Origin: Kappaphycus alvarezii
Lineage: Eukaryota; Rhodophyta; Florideophyceae; Gigartinales; Solieriaceae
NCBI GenBank assembly: GCA_002205965.3
Contig: NADL03000012.1
Span: 806,001 to 870,000 of the forward strand
Reading direction: 5' to 3'
DNA length: 64,000 nucleotides
A model generated the notes under the pieces. That model did not search any database and was not told where the DNA came from. It saw nothing but the letters and a program-made list of their open reading frames with translations. This document shows positions 49,336 to 58,756 of this stretch, piece after piece. The translations under genes and the position numbers were made by a program. The first letter of the stretch is position 1. The number at the start of each line of letters is the position of its first letter.

Positions 49336-50615
49336 TGTTGTCAAAAAAACTGTCCTTCCCGCAAATTCATTTTCCTCTCAGCCCAAGATCCATCAATGAC
49401 CTCTGCCGTTTCAAATCGATTTCTTACCTTCTTTTTTTAAAAAAAGAAGGTAAAAAAAAGAAACTCAAAGACGTTCTCCCCTTTGAATCCAAATGCAGTT
49501 CCTATATTCTGTCGAGGATATTCTTTTTCGAATTTGCGCAAATTACCAATCACACCTTGTCCTCACATTTTTTACTTTTACCAAAGGCCATGGAAAGGAC
49601 CAAAATATGTCCCTATATAAAGCGCTGCAACAAAGTCATATATGCACCACCCTACCATCAACAACCACATCAACTCACCCGAACACCCCCTCTCTTTCGC
49701 CATCAACATGACCCACCTCCTCCATTCTCTTACCATCCAAAATCAACGAGGGCCCCGCCTACCATTAACGGTTTAGCTTTAATGGAAAATGGGCCAACGA
49801 ACCACGAGGAGTACTTCAGGAGGATGGACCGGGAGCGTGTTCGGGAGTGGGTTCGTCGACAATTCTTGAAGGCGGAGGAGTCAGAGGATACCTAGATGGA
49901 TGCGGAGGGACCTGATGATGAGGAAGCCGGGGTAGATCCGTGGGAGTTGATGGTGTACAGCCGTGAGGAATATGTATTAGAGGACGAAGGGCAGAGTGAG
50001 GGCGTGATTATAATCTCTGAGACTTCGGATGGAGAGGAGGTTGAAGATTGCGAGGACGGGTTGGAGGATCTTGATATTTCCGATGATGCTATTTATCACT
50101 CTGAGCCGTTCAAGGGAATTTGTTGGGTTTGTATTGGGAGTATGGATACTTTTGAGGAATTAATCGGTTCGGACCTTGAAGATAACGATTAAGGGGAGGA
50201 GATATAGATATTTACCTCGTAATTATCTCGTCGCTAGTCTCTATAGTCCACTTGATTCGCTTTAGTATGTTTTTTTGAGACTTTAGGGCTAGCCAAAAAG
50301 TCTATGTAAGCTGAATAAACTTCTTTCCTCTTGTGGAGGTCAAGCAAGTTGGTAGACAACTACAAGTCAAGTCCCGAGTAGTACGAAGTTGATAGTCAAC
50401 TTCAGACGCAAGAATCATTTTTCCTACGCTGGTCAACGAGCATCAGTGGTAGATCCTGCCCTTCTATACTTGCTTGTAGCACTTTCAACTGTCTTCCCTA
50501 CCCAATCCCTTCTTTTAGTTAAACTATACCACGGTAGCACTTTTGTCGCTCGCAAAACCTCCTTCTTGGGCAAGTGGTTCTGAATATCTCTTCTCCTGAC
50601 TATTTACCCCTATCA
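49336..50615 (+). mobile_element. PA unit, copy A (best preserved, LTR-like with ORF)
   Basis: 1280 bp on the plus strand. It starts TGTTGTCAAAAAAACTG and ends CCCCTATCA, with flanking 5-mers GAGAA (49331-49335) and GAGAG (50616-50620), four of five bases alike. The frame 49590-50192 begins MERTKICPYIKRCNK, has a proline-rich N-terminal third (PPPFSYHPKSTRAPP), a charged helix (NHEEYFRRMDRERVREWVRR) and a long acidic C-terminus (SDGEEVEDCEDGLEDLDI) ending IGSDLEDND; it is open for nearly its whole length. The conserved 3' region 50200-50615 follows. The protein matches no family I know, and the unit is broken. Confidence 0.75.
49424..49453. repeat. Perfect 30 bp palindrome
   Basis: TTACCTTCTTTTTTT is followed at once by its exact reverse complement, with no loop. 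It lies in the leader of PA copy A; copies F and G do not show it. Confidence 0.95.
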
Positions 50616-50696
50616 GAGAGTACATTGCCAATTTTATTCTCTTGTATTCCGTTAGAAGAGTGTATGTGAGTTTTGTGCATTCAAGTCTACAGCCTT

Positions 50697-50762
50697 GCTC
50701 CCAAGGTTTTATTTAGCAACTCGAAACTCGCTCCCAAGATTTTATGCAGCAAATCGAAACTA
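50697..50762 (+). repeat. Tandem duplication, 2 x 33 bp
   Basis: Units 50697-50729 and 50730-50762 (starting GCTCCCAAGGTTTTATTTAG) differ at about four positions. The duplication lies just past the end of PA copy A, at the stop end of the minus-strand frame 50760-51030. Confidence 0.9.
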
Positions 50763-51030
50763 ACTACTGCCATCACGTTGTAGAATTCGTACAGAGATCT
50801 CTGCCTGCCATTCTATATACACGTCAGAGCTAAATAGAAAGTTTGTGGCCTCTACCTTAGTCATCCTGCTGTCAAAATCGAGGTATCTGTACTTCTCCGC
50901 CGTGATTGTAGCGAAGCGCTTCTTGCAATCATAGGCAGTTGGACTTATATATCCTTTGATATCTGTATTTGGGAGACTAAGTTGCTGCGCATCATTGAGG
51001 TTACTCTTAAGGAAGCGTCGAAATTTGCCA
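50760..51030 (-). CDS. Unrecognised 90-codon frame without ATG start
   Basis: The minus strand is open from about 51030 to the stop near 50760. It reads NGKFRRFLKSNLNDAQQLSL, then PTAYDCKKRFATITAEKYRY, LDFDSRMTKVEATNFLFSS and DVYIEWQAEISVRILQRDG. Amino acid use is that of a normal soluble protein, without low complexity, and no stop interrupts it. No ATG precedes the coding-like part, so it is probably an internal piece of a larger gene or of a retroelement gag. I do not recognise the family. Confidence 0.4.
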
Positions 51031-51390
51031 TTTCAAAGGGGTTCCATGTGTCTTCACGACCTTGGGGCTTTTTAAGGACACCAAAATATATCATGAGGCG
51101 AATCTATCATCTATTCCGAACATGGCTCAAAATAGTTCCACATATCTACTTATTCATTAGTTACTGTATGGGAAGCCGTAAAAGTGCCTTTGATGGTGGT
51201 GGTTTCACTAGCGCTGTTTTTTTAGGTCCATTCTAAAGCTTCAGTGTAATAAAAGCTGGAAGAACTAGATGTTTCAGACAAAAAGAGCTCATCTAAACTT
51301 GATTTTAGAAGCAAAAAACGGAATGTAGTGCGGATTCACTGCCATTACTTTCAGTATTTTTAATATGTTTGGTGTCAATAAACTGCTGCT
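51031..51390. other. Unassigned interval
   Basis: Possible upstream continuation of the 50.8-51.0 kb frame, but interrupted by stops. No other feature was seen. Confidence 0.3.
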
Positions 51391-51391
51391 A

Positions 51392-51960
51392 CTAATAGGG
51401 ATAAATCTCCGGGGAAAGATCCTCAGAACCAATTTCCGCAAGAAAAAGTTGTGAAAACTACAAAAATTCTACCTTTGTAATGTTGAGCGAACAGGAAGAG
51501 ATAGGTAAGGACAAGAGTTCAGAGGGCTACAAGTGAGTATGGAAGGGGCAGAGTCTACAATCCATGCTCTGTGACCAGCGCATGAAAAACGGTTCTCGGG
51601 TCTGAGGTTGACTCTCAACTTCCGAACTATTTCGACTGGACCTGAAATTGTCTGCTAACTTGCTTTCCCTTTCCAAGAGGAACCAGCTAATTCATTATAT
51701 ATATACTTTCGGCCAACCCTAACGTCTCAAACAAACGTAATATTTTCCATATGATGCGCTAAAACAAAATCATATGGACAATGGAGATCAGCGATACGAT
51801 ATTTCCAAGATAAATATCTACATCTACTCCTCACAATCGTCATCCTCAAGAAAAGAAACAAGCAATTCCGACAAAATATACATGCTACCCATATAGTTCA
51901 CAATTATTCTTCGAGTGGTTCACGGCTTCCCGTGGCCTCCAACTGCAATATTAAGACCAC
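51392..51960 (-). mobile_element. PA unit, copy C (3' half)
   Basis: On the minus strand: acidic frame end (LEDDDCEE near 51845), GATATTTATCTTGG, TTGAGACGTTAGGGTTGGCC near 51725, GGAAAGCAAGTTAGCAGAC, GTTGAGAGTCAACCTCAGAC, and an end at TTTATCCCTATTA at 51392. It corresponds block for block to copy A 50160-50615. Copy D lies in the same orientation 1 kb to the right, so C and D could be the two LTRs of one shrunken element. Confidence 0.65.
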
Positions 51961-52917
51961 AAAAATATCCCTATTCAGCTCCATGACCTTTGTCCCTGGG
52001 CATCCCCTCCTACCTCCTTATATATACTGTACAGTTTCAAGGGCCCGAAATTTGTGTCACCTTGGCAGTACTAATGCCAGCGCAGCACTGTTACTGTACG
52101 TATAGTGCACACCATCACTCTAAAAAGAATTGAAAATAAAATTGATAATACAGATCCAACCAAGCCAGCGCAGCATGCTAGCATTGTATTTTTTTAGGTA
52201 GGTTGAAATTTTATTGAAGAAGGGACCCCAACAAGGGGCCGACGTGGGTCATAGCATCGGAGGTGTCCCTGAGGGCTAAGTTGCCCATATTCAACGAAGA
52301 TATTTGGGACGGTGTAAAGCGTTTGGAGTTGTTGACGGGAGAGCGTTGAATGGCGATGCAGTTTGAGAGCGTTGTGTAGGTGATGGGGGTCGCCTTGTGG
52401 GGTGCAGGAGCGACGGTGGTAGAACGGGAACCAATGAAGTAACTAGCGAAGAAAGAGTCTTCTACAGTGGCCATGTAGCAAAAAGAGGTTAAGAAGGTGA
52501 GAGAGTCTCCGATGGTAGATACTGGCGGCGAATGGAGGGAAGTAGGCTGGTGTAGGAGGGAGGAAGGAGGGAGGAAGGAGGAGGCACCAGGATTGACGTA
52601 AGTATGTCCGCCAAGTGGTCCAGTCGAGATGGGGTTCACGGCATGGTGGACAGTAGTGCCAGCCCTGAAATGGAGAGGTACTGGAGGGAGGTAACGGCTA
52701 GGCGGTGACTAGGGCTGTGAGGAGAGGTTCCCATCTGGCCGATTTTGGTAGTTAAACGATGGGGCGTGGTACAGGAATATTGTTGGGAGATCTAGAATTT
52801 GGTTCAAACAGCGGAGGTGGGCAAGATTTGTTTGGTGTATGCTGCCTTGTGTTCGAAATATTTTGGAAAACACCCGTCGTTGAGCATTTTCATTAGCAAT
52901 TGAGAATGCAGTGATAT
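51961..52917 (-). other. Proline/serine-rich frames between PA copies C and D
   Basis: Minus-strand frames 52211-52639 (142 codons, GASSFLPPSSLLHQPTSLHS, YTTLSNCIAIQRSPVNNSKR) and 52709-52993 (94 codons). They sit between two PA units of the same orientation, where the internal region of an LTR element would lie. No zinc knuckle, protease or polymerase motif is visible, so identity is open. Near 52060-52175 the block CCAGCGCAGCA occurs twice. Confidence 0.35.
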
Positions 52918-54389
52918 TGATAGGGTGAAAATGGCGACTACGGAAAAGGGAACCACTAACTACCAGAGATGAGAGTCGTTGCGAGGGTTTCAAATGCTAC
53001 AGTAGACATTACCAGGCAGTGGAGTGGAGTGCTCGTGAGATATGAGTGACTGCTCTAGTAACCAACTCTAAAGGGGCAGTTTCTACCACCTTTGCTCCTC
53101 GAATGGCGTAAAAAAAGGTTTTTTGGTCTGAAGTTGACTCTCATTTTCCGAACTATTTGGGACTAGACCTGAAGTTTTCTGCCAACTTGCTTACTGTCTC
53201 ATGGAGGAAGCAATTTACTTAGCTTATATAGACTTTTTCCCAAACTAAAATCTTGATAAAACTTCTATAAGCAACAGAAAAAGTAAGAAAAGACTTCATG
53301 TGGACGCAAATAGTTTGACAAAGATACTTGAAAGAAACTAAATGAATGTACTCCTCAAAATCTTCATCCTCTAGACCAGAACCAACACTTCCCTTAAGAC
53401 ACCGTAAATTCCCATTTAATGCCTACAAATCCCTGCGGATGGCCACAATTTCCGCCCCTTCCTGGGAAGAATACACCTCACCCAGTCCCCCTTAAATAGA
53501 TCCATGCCTGGGACCACTTGTTCCAACCAGTTCATCCTTCCCCTCCCATATGACCCGGTTAGAGGCCCCTTTCTTCGTCTAAGTACTCCTCGTCTTCCTC
53601 TCCTTCCTCCCTGGCTTATTCTTTGGACTCATCCTCGACCTCCCCTTGTTCCATCCAATAGACATAATTAGAGGTCACCCACTCCTCGAATCACTTTCCT
53701 GCCTTATTCTCCTCCTCCGTAGAGTCCCCCTACCGGTTCCTGTGTTTCAATCTCCACCAGGTGACGAGCAATCAGCTCGGTCAAACTTTTCTTGGCTTGG
53801 CGACGGAGTTAATCCTCGACATCTGGTGGGCCAGAAGGTAATAAAGGGGAGGCAGTGATGGGACGGGTGTGGTGGTTTTGGCAATAAGCGAGAAGGAGGG
53901 AGTCGGCGAATGATGGCAGCTAAGGGTGGTGTGAGTTGTCGAGCTTTTGTTGTAGTAGGGACGAAGATAAATTTTAGGCGGCGTCCGACGTGTTTAATTA
54001 GCGCCAACTGGTTCAGATTGAGAGGCCCACTAAATACAAAAAATTAGGCTAAAATTGGTCTTGTAGTGGGATTTAGTGAGAACCGCCTTAAAAGAGGTGA
54101 TTTATTGCGAAATCATGTGTAGAAATAATGGTTAAGGAAAAAATATATTTAGAGGCTACGACGATCAAATAAACTGGGGAGAATAAAAGAGTAACCATCA
54201 AAAGGGAAGATGATCGCTCATAAAAAGAGGAGCGAGAAAAAGGAAAGAGTATAAAACAATGTAAAATTCGTGAAGCAAAATAAGAAGAAAGTAAAGTTAG
54301 AAACGAAAGGAAAGTGAATGAGTAGAGAAACGTAAAAGGGAGCCACTTTGTTCGCGTAAGGATAATACCCCCAGCTTCTCGCTTAACAG
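52918..54389 (-). mobile_element. PA unit, copy D (LTR-like, with ORF)
   Basis: 1472 bp. On the minus strand it starts TGTTAAGCGAGAAGCTGG at 54389 and ends CCCTATCA at 52918. It is flanked by the 5 bp direct repeat GATAT (52913-52917 and 54390-54394). It aligns along its length with copy E: AT-rich leader, a frame beginning near 54007 (MALIKHVGRRLKFIFVPTTT, then PPSRLLPKPPHPSHHC), an acidic half at about 53350-53750, and the 3' region 52918-53260. TG...CA ends plus an exact 5 bp direct repeat are the marks of integrase-mediated LTR insertion. It is broken. Confidence 0.75.
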
Positions 54390-55049
54390 ATATCACGCAA
54401 TGGGAACGCAGCATATAAATATCTGCATGGAACGAATTTTTGTAAGACGTAGTTGGCGTATACAGGGTGGGAATCGAGGGAGAGTGCAGCAGATTGGAAG
54501 GGGTATGTCGAGGTATTGACAGCTGCTGTCGCATGTCGAATGGTCTCGCTGTGTTGATTCCAACAGCGGTCAGTGTGATACAAAGGTAGACCACTGCTTG
54601 CGACACGGGGAGAGGCTGACCAGCCAGTGTGCAGATTTAGGCTGCTTGCAGGGGCACGGAGGAGGAGGTAACACTTCCATCGTGTCCATAGCATGTTTCC
54701 GGAAGAGGCCCAGTGTAACAATATCTCTGTTACACCGCTGTGTAATAGATGCTTGTTCGCTTTTGTTATTTCAGTTCTCTACTACACAGTGGTATAACAA
54801 AGAAACTGCATCGTCTTGAATGAATTTAGAAGTTTGATTTTCCTTCAATGTTTTTATTTGACGTGGAGGCCCACGTCATCGTTTTATTTACTTAGTTCTA
54901 TTTTAGATTGTACAATTCTGTAGTTACGCCTCTACTTTCTAGTAAGTTCTACTAGGCTACCGAAGTATAGAATTTCTAGAGTAGAGCTACAGTACTATCT
55001 ATGTAAAGGGGCTCATCTGGATTCTTGTAGGAATCCAGGTACACTCTAT
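54390..55049. other. Unassigned interval
   Basis: A 112-codon minus-strand frame (54383-54721) partly overlaps the PA end and is not recognised. From 54820 to 55049 the DNA is AT-rich with no supported feature. Confidence 0.3.
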
Positions 55050-56294
55050 TGACCCTTTGTCCCCAACTTTCTGAAACCCACTGCCATCGTCTCTACTGTT
55101 CCTTTAGCAGCGCCCCGGCTGCTTCCCTCTCTGTTTCATCAAGTTTGGCACCTATGCAAAAGCTGTTGCAGGAAAGGGAGGGAAGAACAGTGGAGAAAGA
55201 CGTCGTCGGCGACAAGGGTGCGGGAGAGGGAAAGGTCAGGTGTGTAGGATGGCGGGGAATGGGTGGAGGATGATCGGTAGGTTCTTGATGTAGAGGAAAA
55301 AGAGAGTCGTGGAGAGAGGAGAGCATTGAATTACGCTAAACAGGAGTACAGCTGTAGTATCAGTTGCGTCTCTTTTCGTTCTGACGAGAAGTAGCCCTAA
55401 GCACGCAGAGAGCGTGGCGGGGAAGGGTGGGGGGAGATGGCGGCGGCAATCTTGAGGGAGGATGCTACGTTCTACTCTATCGCAGGCTTGGGTGAGGTCG
55501 AGGACCGCGATCGAATTGTGCTTTTGGCGAATGGCGGAGTCGGATGAGGTCAGGGCATGGAAGGGGCTGACAGAGGGTTGGACACAGTATTGAGAGGGGT
55601 GTCTGGGGAGTTGTGGGAGAACCAGTAAATAGAGAGCACCTTCAATAGTTTTCCGGATTTGCGAAAGGAGACACAGTGGTATATAATTCTCAGGGCGAAG
55701 TTGATCCCCTCGTTTGTGGACTGGAACAAGTAGCCCTGTGGACCACTGCTCGGGATACTATCGCGTTCGCCCTATAGCTTCCCACCACTTGTTAAGGGGG
55801 ACAGCCGACAAAGCGGGATCACCCTTGAGCATTTCAACGTGGACTTCGTCTGGACCGACTGCCTTGTTTCGTAGGGTACCTTGAATGTAGGTGTGGAGTG
55901 CCTTCTTGAAGTTTTGGGGCGAAGTAAATGCTTCAACAACGATTGCTGGTTGATTATGGCCGCGGGTAGATCGCATAAAGGTGGTGAAGTCTATGGGGTC
56001 AGCTGGCGGCAGGGGCGAAGGGTGTCGGCGTGTCTTCGGGGGAATTGCTTCGGTCAGCGGCGATAGCGGAGGCGAGGGCATCAAGGTGGGTCGTGCCCAA
56101 GCGGTTGCGAGTTCTTCGTCGGAGAAGGCGTTTTTCACGTCGGACTTCGCAGCGGACCAGGTCGCGGAGGTGTTCATATTCGAGTGGACTGGGGTGAGGG
56201 GTTTGCGTTCGATATGCCTTGTTTCGTCGAGAGGCAAGTGCATCGAAAATCGGGGACCAGAAAGGCTTGTAGCGGCAAAGGCGACGTTGGGCAA
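55050..56294 (-). mobile_element. LINE reverse transcriptase remnant (YDRV-type lineage)
   Basis: The 178-codon minus-strand frame 55758-56294 ends in the domain's first motif, LRNKAVGPDEVHVEMLKGD. Leftward, in other frames, come KRGDQLRPENYRPLCLLSQ (about 55700), LDLTQACDRVERSIL (about 55490; usual family form YDRV) and QCSPLSTTLF (about 55310; usual form QGSPLSPxLF). These are reverse transcriptase motifs 0 to 4 in the right order. The catalytic FADD box is not seen; the fragment at 30.2 kb shows one from a LINE of similar type. Frame changes between motifs show it is dead. Confidence 0.82.
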
Positions 56295-56389
56295 TGCTTT
56301 GCCACGGTTCTATGAGGGCCTCGGTCGCTTGAAGGTAGACTGCTTGAGCGTTCCCAGTGGTACAGGTATGAAGGCGGTCCCTAATGGGA

Positions 56390-56530
56390 GGGGGAAAGGT
56401 TTGGGTGTTTTACTCTTGTAAGATATATCCGATCTATCCCATGGTTTTCCAGACAACCGCAATCAACTCAAAAAGGGTATACCGACACAGTAATGGGGAA
56501 GGAACTGCGCTCCCTAAAATGCTACCTTGT
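56390..56530 (-). repeat. LINE 3' tail copy
   Basis: On the minus strand: AGGTAGCATTTTAGGGAGCG, then TTGAGTTGATTGCGGTTGTC, GGAAAACCATGGGATAGATC and AAACACCCAAACCTTTCCC. It is the same element as 48939-49100 and 57354-57508. No target duplication was found by eye. Confidence 0.85.
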
Positions 56531-56950
56531 GGATTGTAAGGTGACGGCAGTTGTCGAATCCTCTGTCATGCACTGTGTTAGAACACAGAGCGATTCGATG
56601 AAGAGTCGCAGACCAGAGCTACTGCCGCCGTGGAATGAGAAGCTGCGTAGGAAGCGCCTGTCATTATTGCGTACTGATGCCAACAGAGACGTTTTTAAGG
56701 TCGACAATTCTTCCGCGCTTGGAAATCCTATAACTAGTCGATATTGATGTTTGGGCGGGTAGGGTCGCAGGAGTTTGAATGTCGGGGATGTCAGACCACG
56801 GGGTGGCATCCACTGGGCCGCCTGGGGAGATTGAGGGCAGGTGGCCAATTTTTCTGACATCAGCTATCATAGCACGTTTAGCATACACCCGGGGATAACC
56901 AAACCGCACCTTTCAAGTACTAAAGAACCAAATCGATTCACTCATACATA
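56522..56950 (-). other. Unassigned frame right of a LINE tail
   Basis: The 112-codon minus-strand frame 56522-56860 (MSEKLATCPQSPQAAQWMPP) stops where the LINE tail begins. It does not match the LINE C-terminus at 48.6 kb, so the adjacency may be chance. Confidence 0.3.
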
Positions 56951-56984
56951 GCACGGGAGTTGTGCAGTATGGTACAAAAGCGTG

Positions 56985-57305
56985 CGGATGGTAATCAGAA
57001 ATTGACTACGACTGCAGGAGGCGGGTGGAAACTTGTCGCGCCTGCATCACTCGGAGACTAAACGTTAACGGGTAACGAAGTCGAAAAGGTCCTGTTGAGG
57101 GGAGGAACCGCGAAGGGATGCAGCGAAAGAAGCAAGGCGGAGGAAGAAACACTGGCCGTCGTCGCCCAAGGCGCAATAGAAATCAATCCCGATGGGAAAG
57201 GAGGATATCGTTTTGGTCGCCGTAAGTGCCGTAATGAGATGTTTCTCGCGCTCTGCTAGTGTCGCGGCAGCGTCTGCGGTAACCGTACTTGGCGAGATGT
57301 GTCAG
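56985..57305 (+). repeat. R380 repeat, inverted and most diverged copy
   Basis: Reverse-complement match to 59452-59836 and 62682-63054. Shared blocks include GGCGGGTGGAAACTTGTCGC, GCCGTCGTCGCCCAAGGCGC, ATCAATCCCGATGGGAAAGG and GGATATCGTTTTGGTCGCCG. Identity by eye is about four fifths, against about nine tenths or more between the other two. Confidence 0.85.
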
Positions 57306-57353
57306 CGAGCGGAGGGTGGGCAACAGTAACGTCGACGGCGATATCAGTACTGG

Positions 57354-57508
57354 AGAGGGAAAACGTTTGGGTGTTTTACTGTTGGAAGATATTTCCGACC
57401 TATCCCATGGTTTTCCAGACAACCGCAATCGACTCAAAAAGGATATACCTACAGCGTAATGGGGAAGGAACTACGCTTCCTAAAATGCTACCTTCAGGCC
57501 AGCCATCA
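57354..57508 (-). repeat. LINE 3' tail copy with 11 bp target duplication
   Basis: On the minus strand it starts TTGATGGCTGGCCTGAAGG, as does the sequence after the LINE stop codon at 48938. Flanked on the plus strand by ATCAGTACTGG at 57343-57353 and 57509-57519. The right-hand repeat also serves the next copy. Confidence 0.92.
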
Positions 57509-57519
57509 ATCAGTACTGG

Positions 57520-57649
57520 GGGGAAGGTTTGGGTGTTTTACTTTTGGAGGATATATCCGATCAATCCCATAGTTTTCCAGACAACCACAGTCGACTCAAA
57601 AAGGTATGCAGACACAGAAATGGGGAATGGAGTACGCTCCCTGAAAGGC
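57520..57649 (-). repeat. LINE 3' tail copy sharing its target site with its neighbour
   Basis: Flanked by TCAGTACTG at 57510-57518 and 57650-57658, the former being part of the neighbour's duplication. It inserted in the same orientation as the copy at 57354-57508 but is shorter at its 5' end. Confidence 0.9.
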
Positions 57650-57659
57650 TCAGTACTGT

Positions 57660-58150
57660 GAAGGCCGTAGGAGCGGGAATGTAAAATAGGGTGCCGGTCG
57701 AAGAGGATGCCTCCGAGGTAGTCTCCCTGTTGCGTCCCGAAGACGCTTCTTATGATGTGACTGCCTATCCACAGGAATGCGGGCTCGTTTGCGTAACAGT
57801 ATGAGACCCAATGCCGTAATTCTGGGAGTAGCTGTCTTACCGCTTTCAGAAAAGCGGGTCTGCTGCACATATTGAAACCGTTCTTGAAATCGACCGTCAA
57901 TAGCCCATACGCTGGGTCACTGTCGTACTCTATAGACCAGATAAATCTTCAAAGAGTAAAACACCCAAACCTTTCTATCTGTCGTACTCTTGAACGGCTT
58001 TTCGGATTCCGAGTACAATTGTTTCGGTACCCGACTTTGTGGCGATACCTACTTGACGGGGTTGGAGGTAGTCTGCCGCCTTCTGGGACACTCGCTTCAT
58101 TAAGCAGCTACCGACCAATCTGGGCAGCGTCTCCCCAACAGCGATTAGCC
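57660..58150 (-). mobile_element. LINE reverse transcriptase remnant (DFKNGFN lineage)
   Basis: Minus-strand motifs in order: GDTLPRLVGSCLMKRVSQKA and YLQPRQVGIATKSGTETIV (58020-58150), then LLTVDFKNGFNMCSRPAFLK and LPELRHWVSYCYANEPAFLW (57780-57900), IIRSVFGTQQGDYLGGILF (57690-57750). These match reverse transcriptase motifs of a LINE lineage with G(E/D)xLRRL, (Q/R)(L/V)G(V/I), DFxNAFN and QQGDPLG. A 47 bp insertion with a 12 bp target duplication splits it (57920-57990). The QQGD box reads QQGDYLG, the end is missing, and there is at least one frame change. Same lineage as the C-terminus at 48.6 kb by inference. Confidence 0.82.
57920..57990 (+). repeat. Ultra-short LINE tail insertion (47 bp) with 12 bp duplication
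   Basis: CTGTCGTACTCT stands at 57920-57931 and again at 57979-57990. The 47 bp between them ends AGAGTAAAACACCCAAACC plus TTTCTAT, which is the extreme 3' end of the LINE tail. Without it the host LINE reading frame runs on directly, so the event is a clean insertion. Confidence 0.92.
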
Positions 58151-58267
58151 TAGGTGATATGTCTTTCTTCGCGAGCGGGGTTAGTGGAGCACCAGCGACC
58201 CAACGCGGCTCTCAAGTCTAGCGCTTGCCTCCTGGCTGGGCTCGAGCCAGCCCTCGAAAGAATACTG

Positions 58268-58417
58268 CACGTACCATATGGGGAAGCTTTGGGTGTTTTT
58301 ACTCTTGGAGGATACATTCGATCTATCCTAAAGTTTTCCAGACTACCGCAATCGACTCACAAAGGTGTGCCGACACAAGAATGGGGAAGGAACTACGCTT
58401 CCTAAAGGGCCACGTAC
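58268..58417 (-). repeat. LINE 3' tail copy with 7 bp target duplication
   Basis: Insert 58275-58410, flanked by CACGTAC at 58268-58274 and 58411-58417. It contains all family blocks, including CTTTAGGAAGCGTAGTTCC and GAGTAAAAACACCCAAAGC (minus strand). Confidence 0.88.
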
Positions 58418-58499
58418 GCGTATTGCACCACCGTATTTCCCGGCGGCTAATCTGTGACTGCTTCACGTAGCGCAGGAAACAGCTTACCGTGTCATTCAG

Positions 58500-58665
58500 A
58501 TATTAAAACACCCCAAACCTTCCTCCCCCCTGGAAGTTGGTGGAAATGCTCTGGTATTTGTACTGTAGCCCTTTTGAGTCGATTGTGGTTGTCTGGAATG
58601 CTTTGGGATAGAGTCGAACATAAATTCCAAGAGTGAAACACCCAAACCTTTCCCCCACCGTTCCT
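58500..58665 (+). repeat. Two partial LINE tail copies
   Basis: A scrap at about 58503-58530 (TTAAAACACCCCAAACCTTC) and a larger piece at 58566-58665 (CCCTTTTGAGTCGATTGTGG through GAGTGAAACACCCAAACC). Both read on the plus strand, opposite to most copies in the cluster. No clear target duplications. Confidence 0.75.
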
Positions 58666-58756
58666 GCCATTTGGTTCGAATGCAAGGTTATAGGACTCCC
58701 AACCTTCACACCTCTCCCACTACACCGACCCCGTTTACCCTCGAAATGGGGTTAAA

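Noticed and set aside
52911-54397. Terminal inverted repeat GTGATAT...ATATCAC around PA copy D
   Set aside because: The 7-mers lie outside the TG...CA ends and are absent around copies A and E; the direct 5 bp GATAT repeat explains them better.
57299-57661. 120-codon plus-strand frame repeating VWVFY...FPTYPMVFQTT
   Set aside because: It is a translation of two LINE tail copies in the antisense direction; the internal protein repeat only reflects the DNA repeat.
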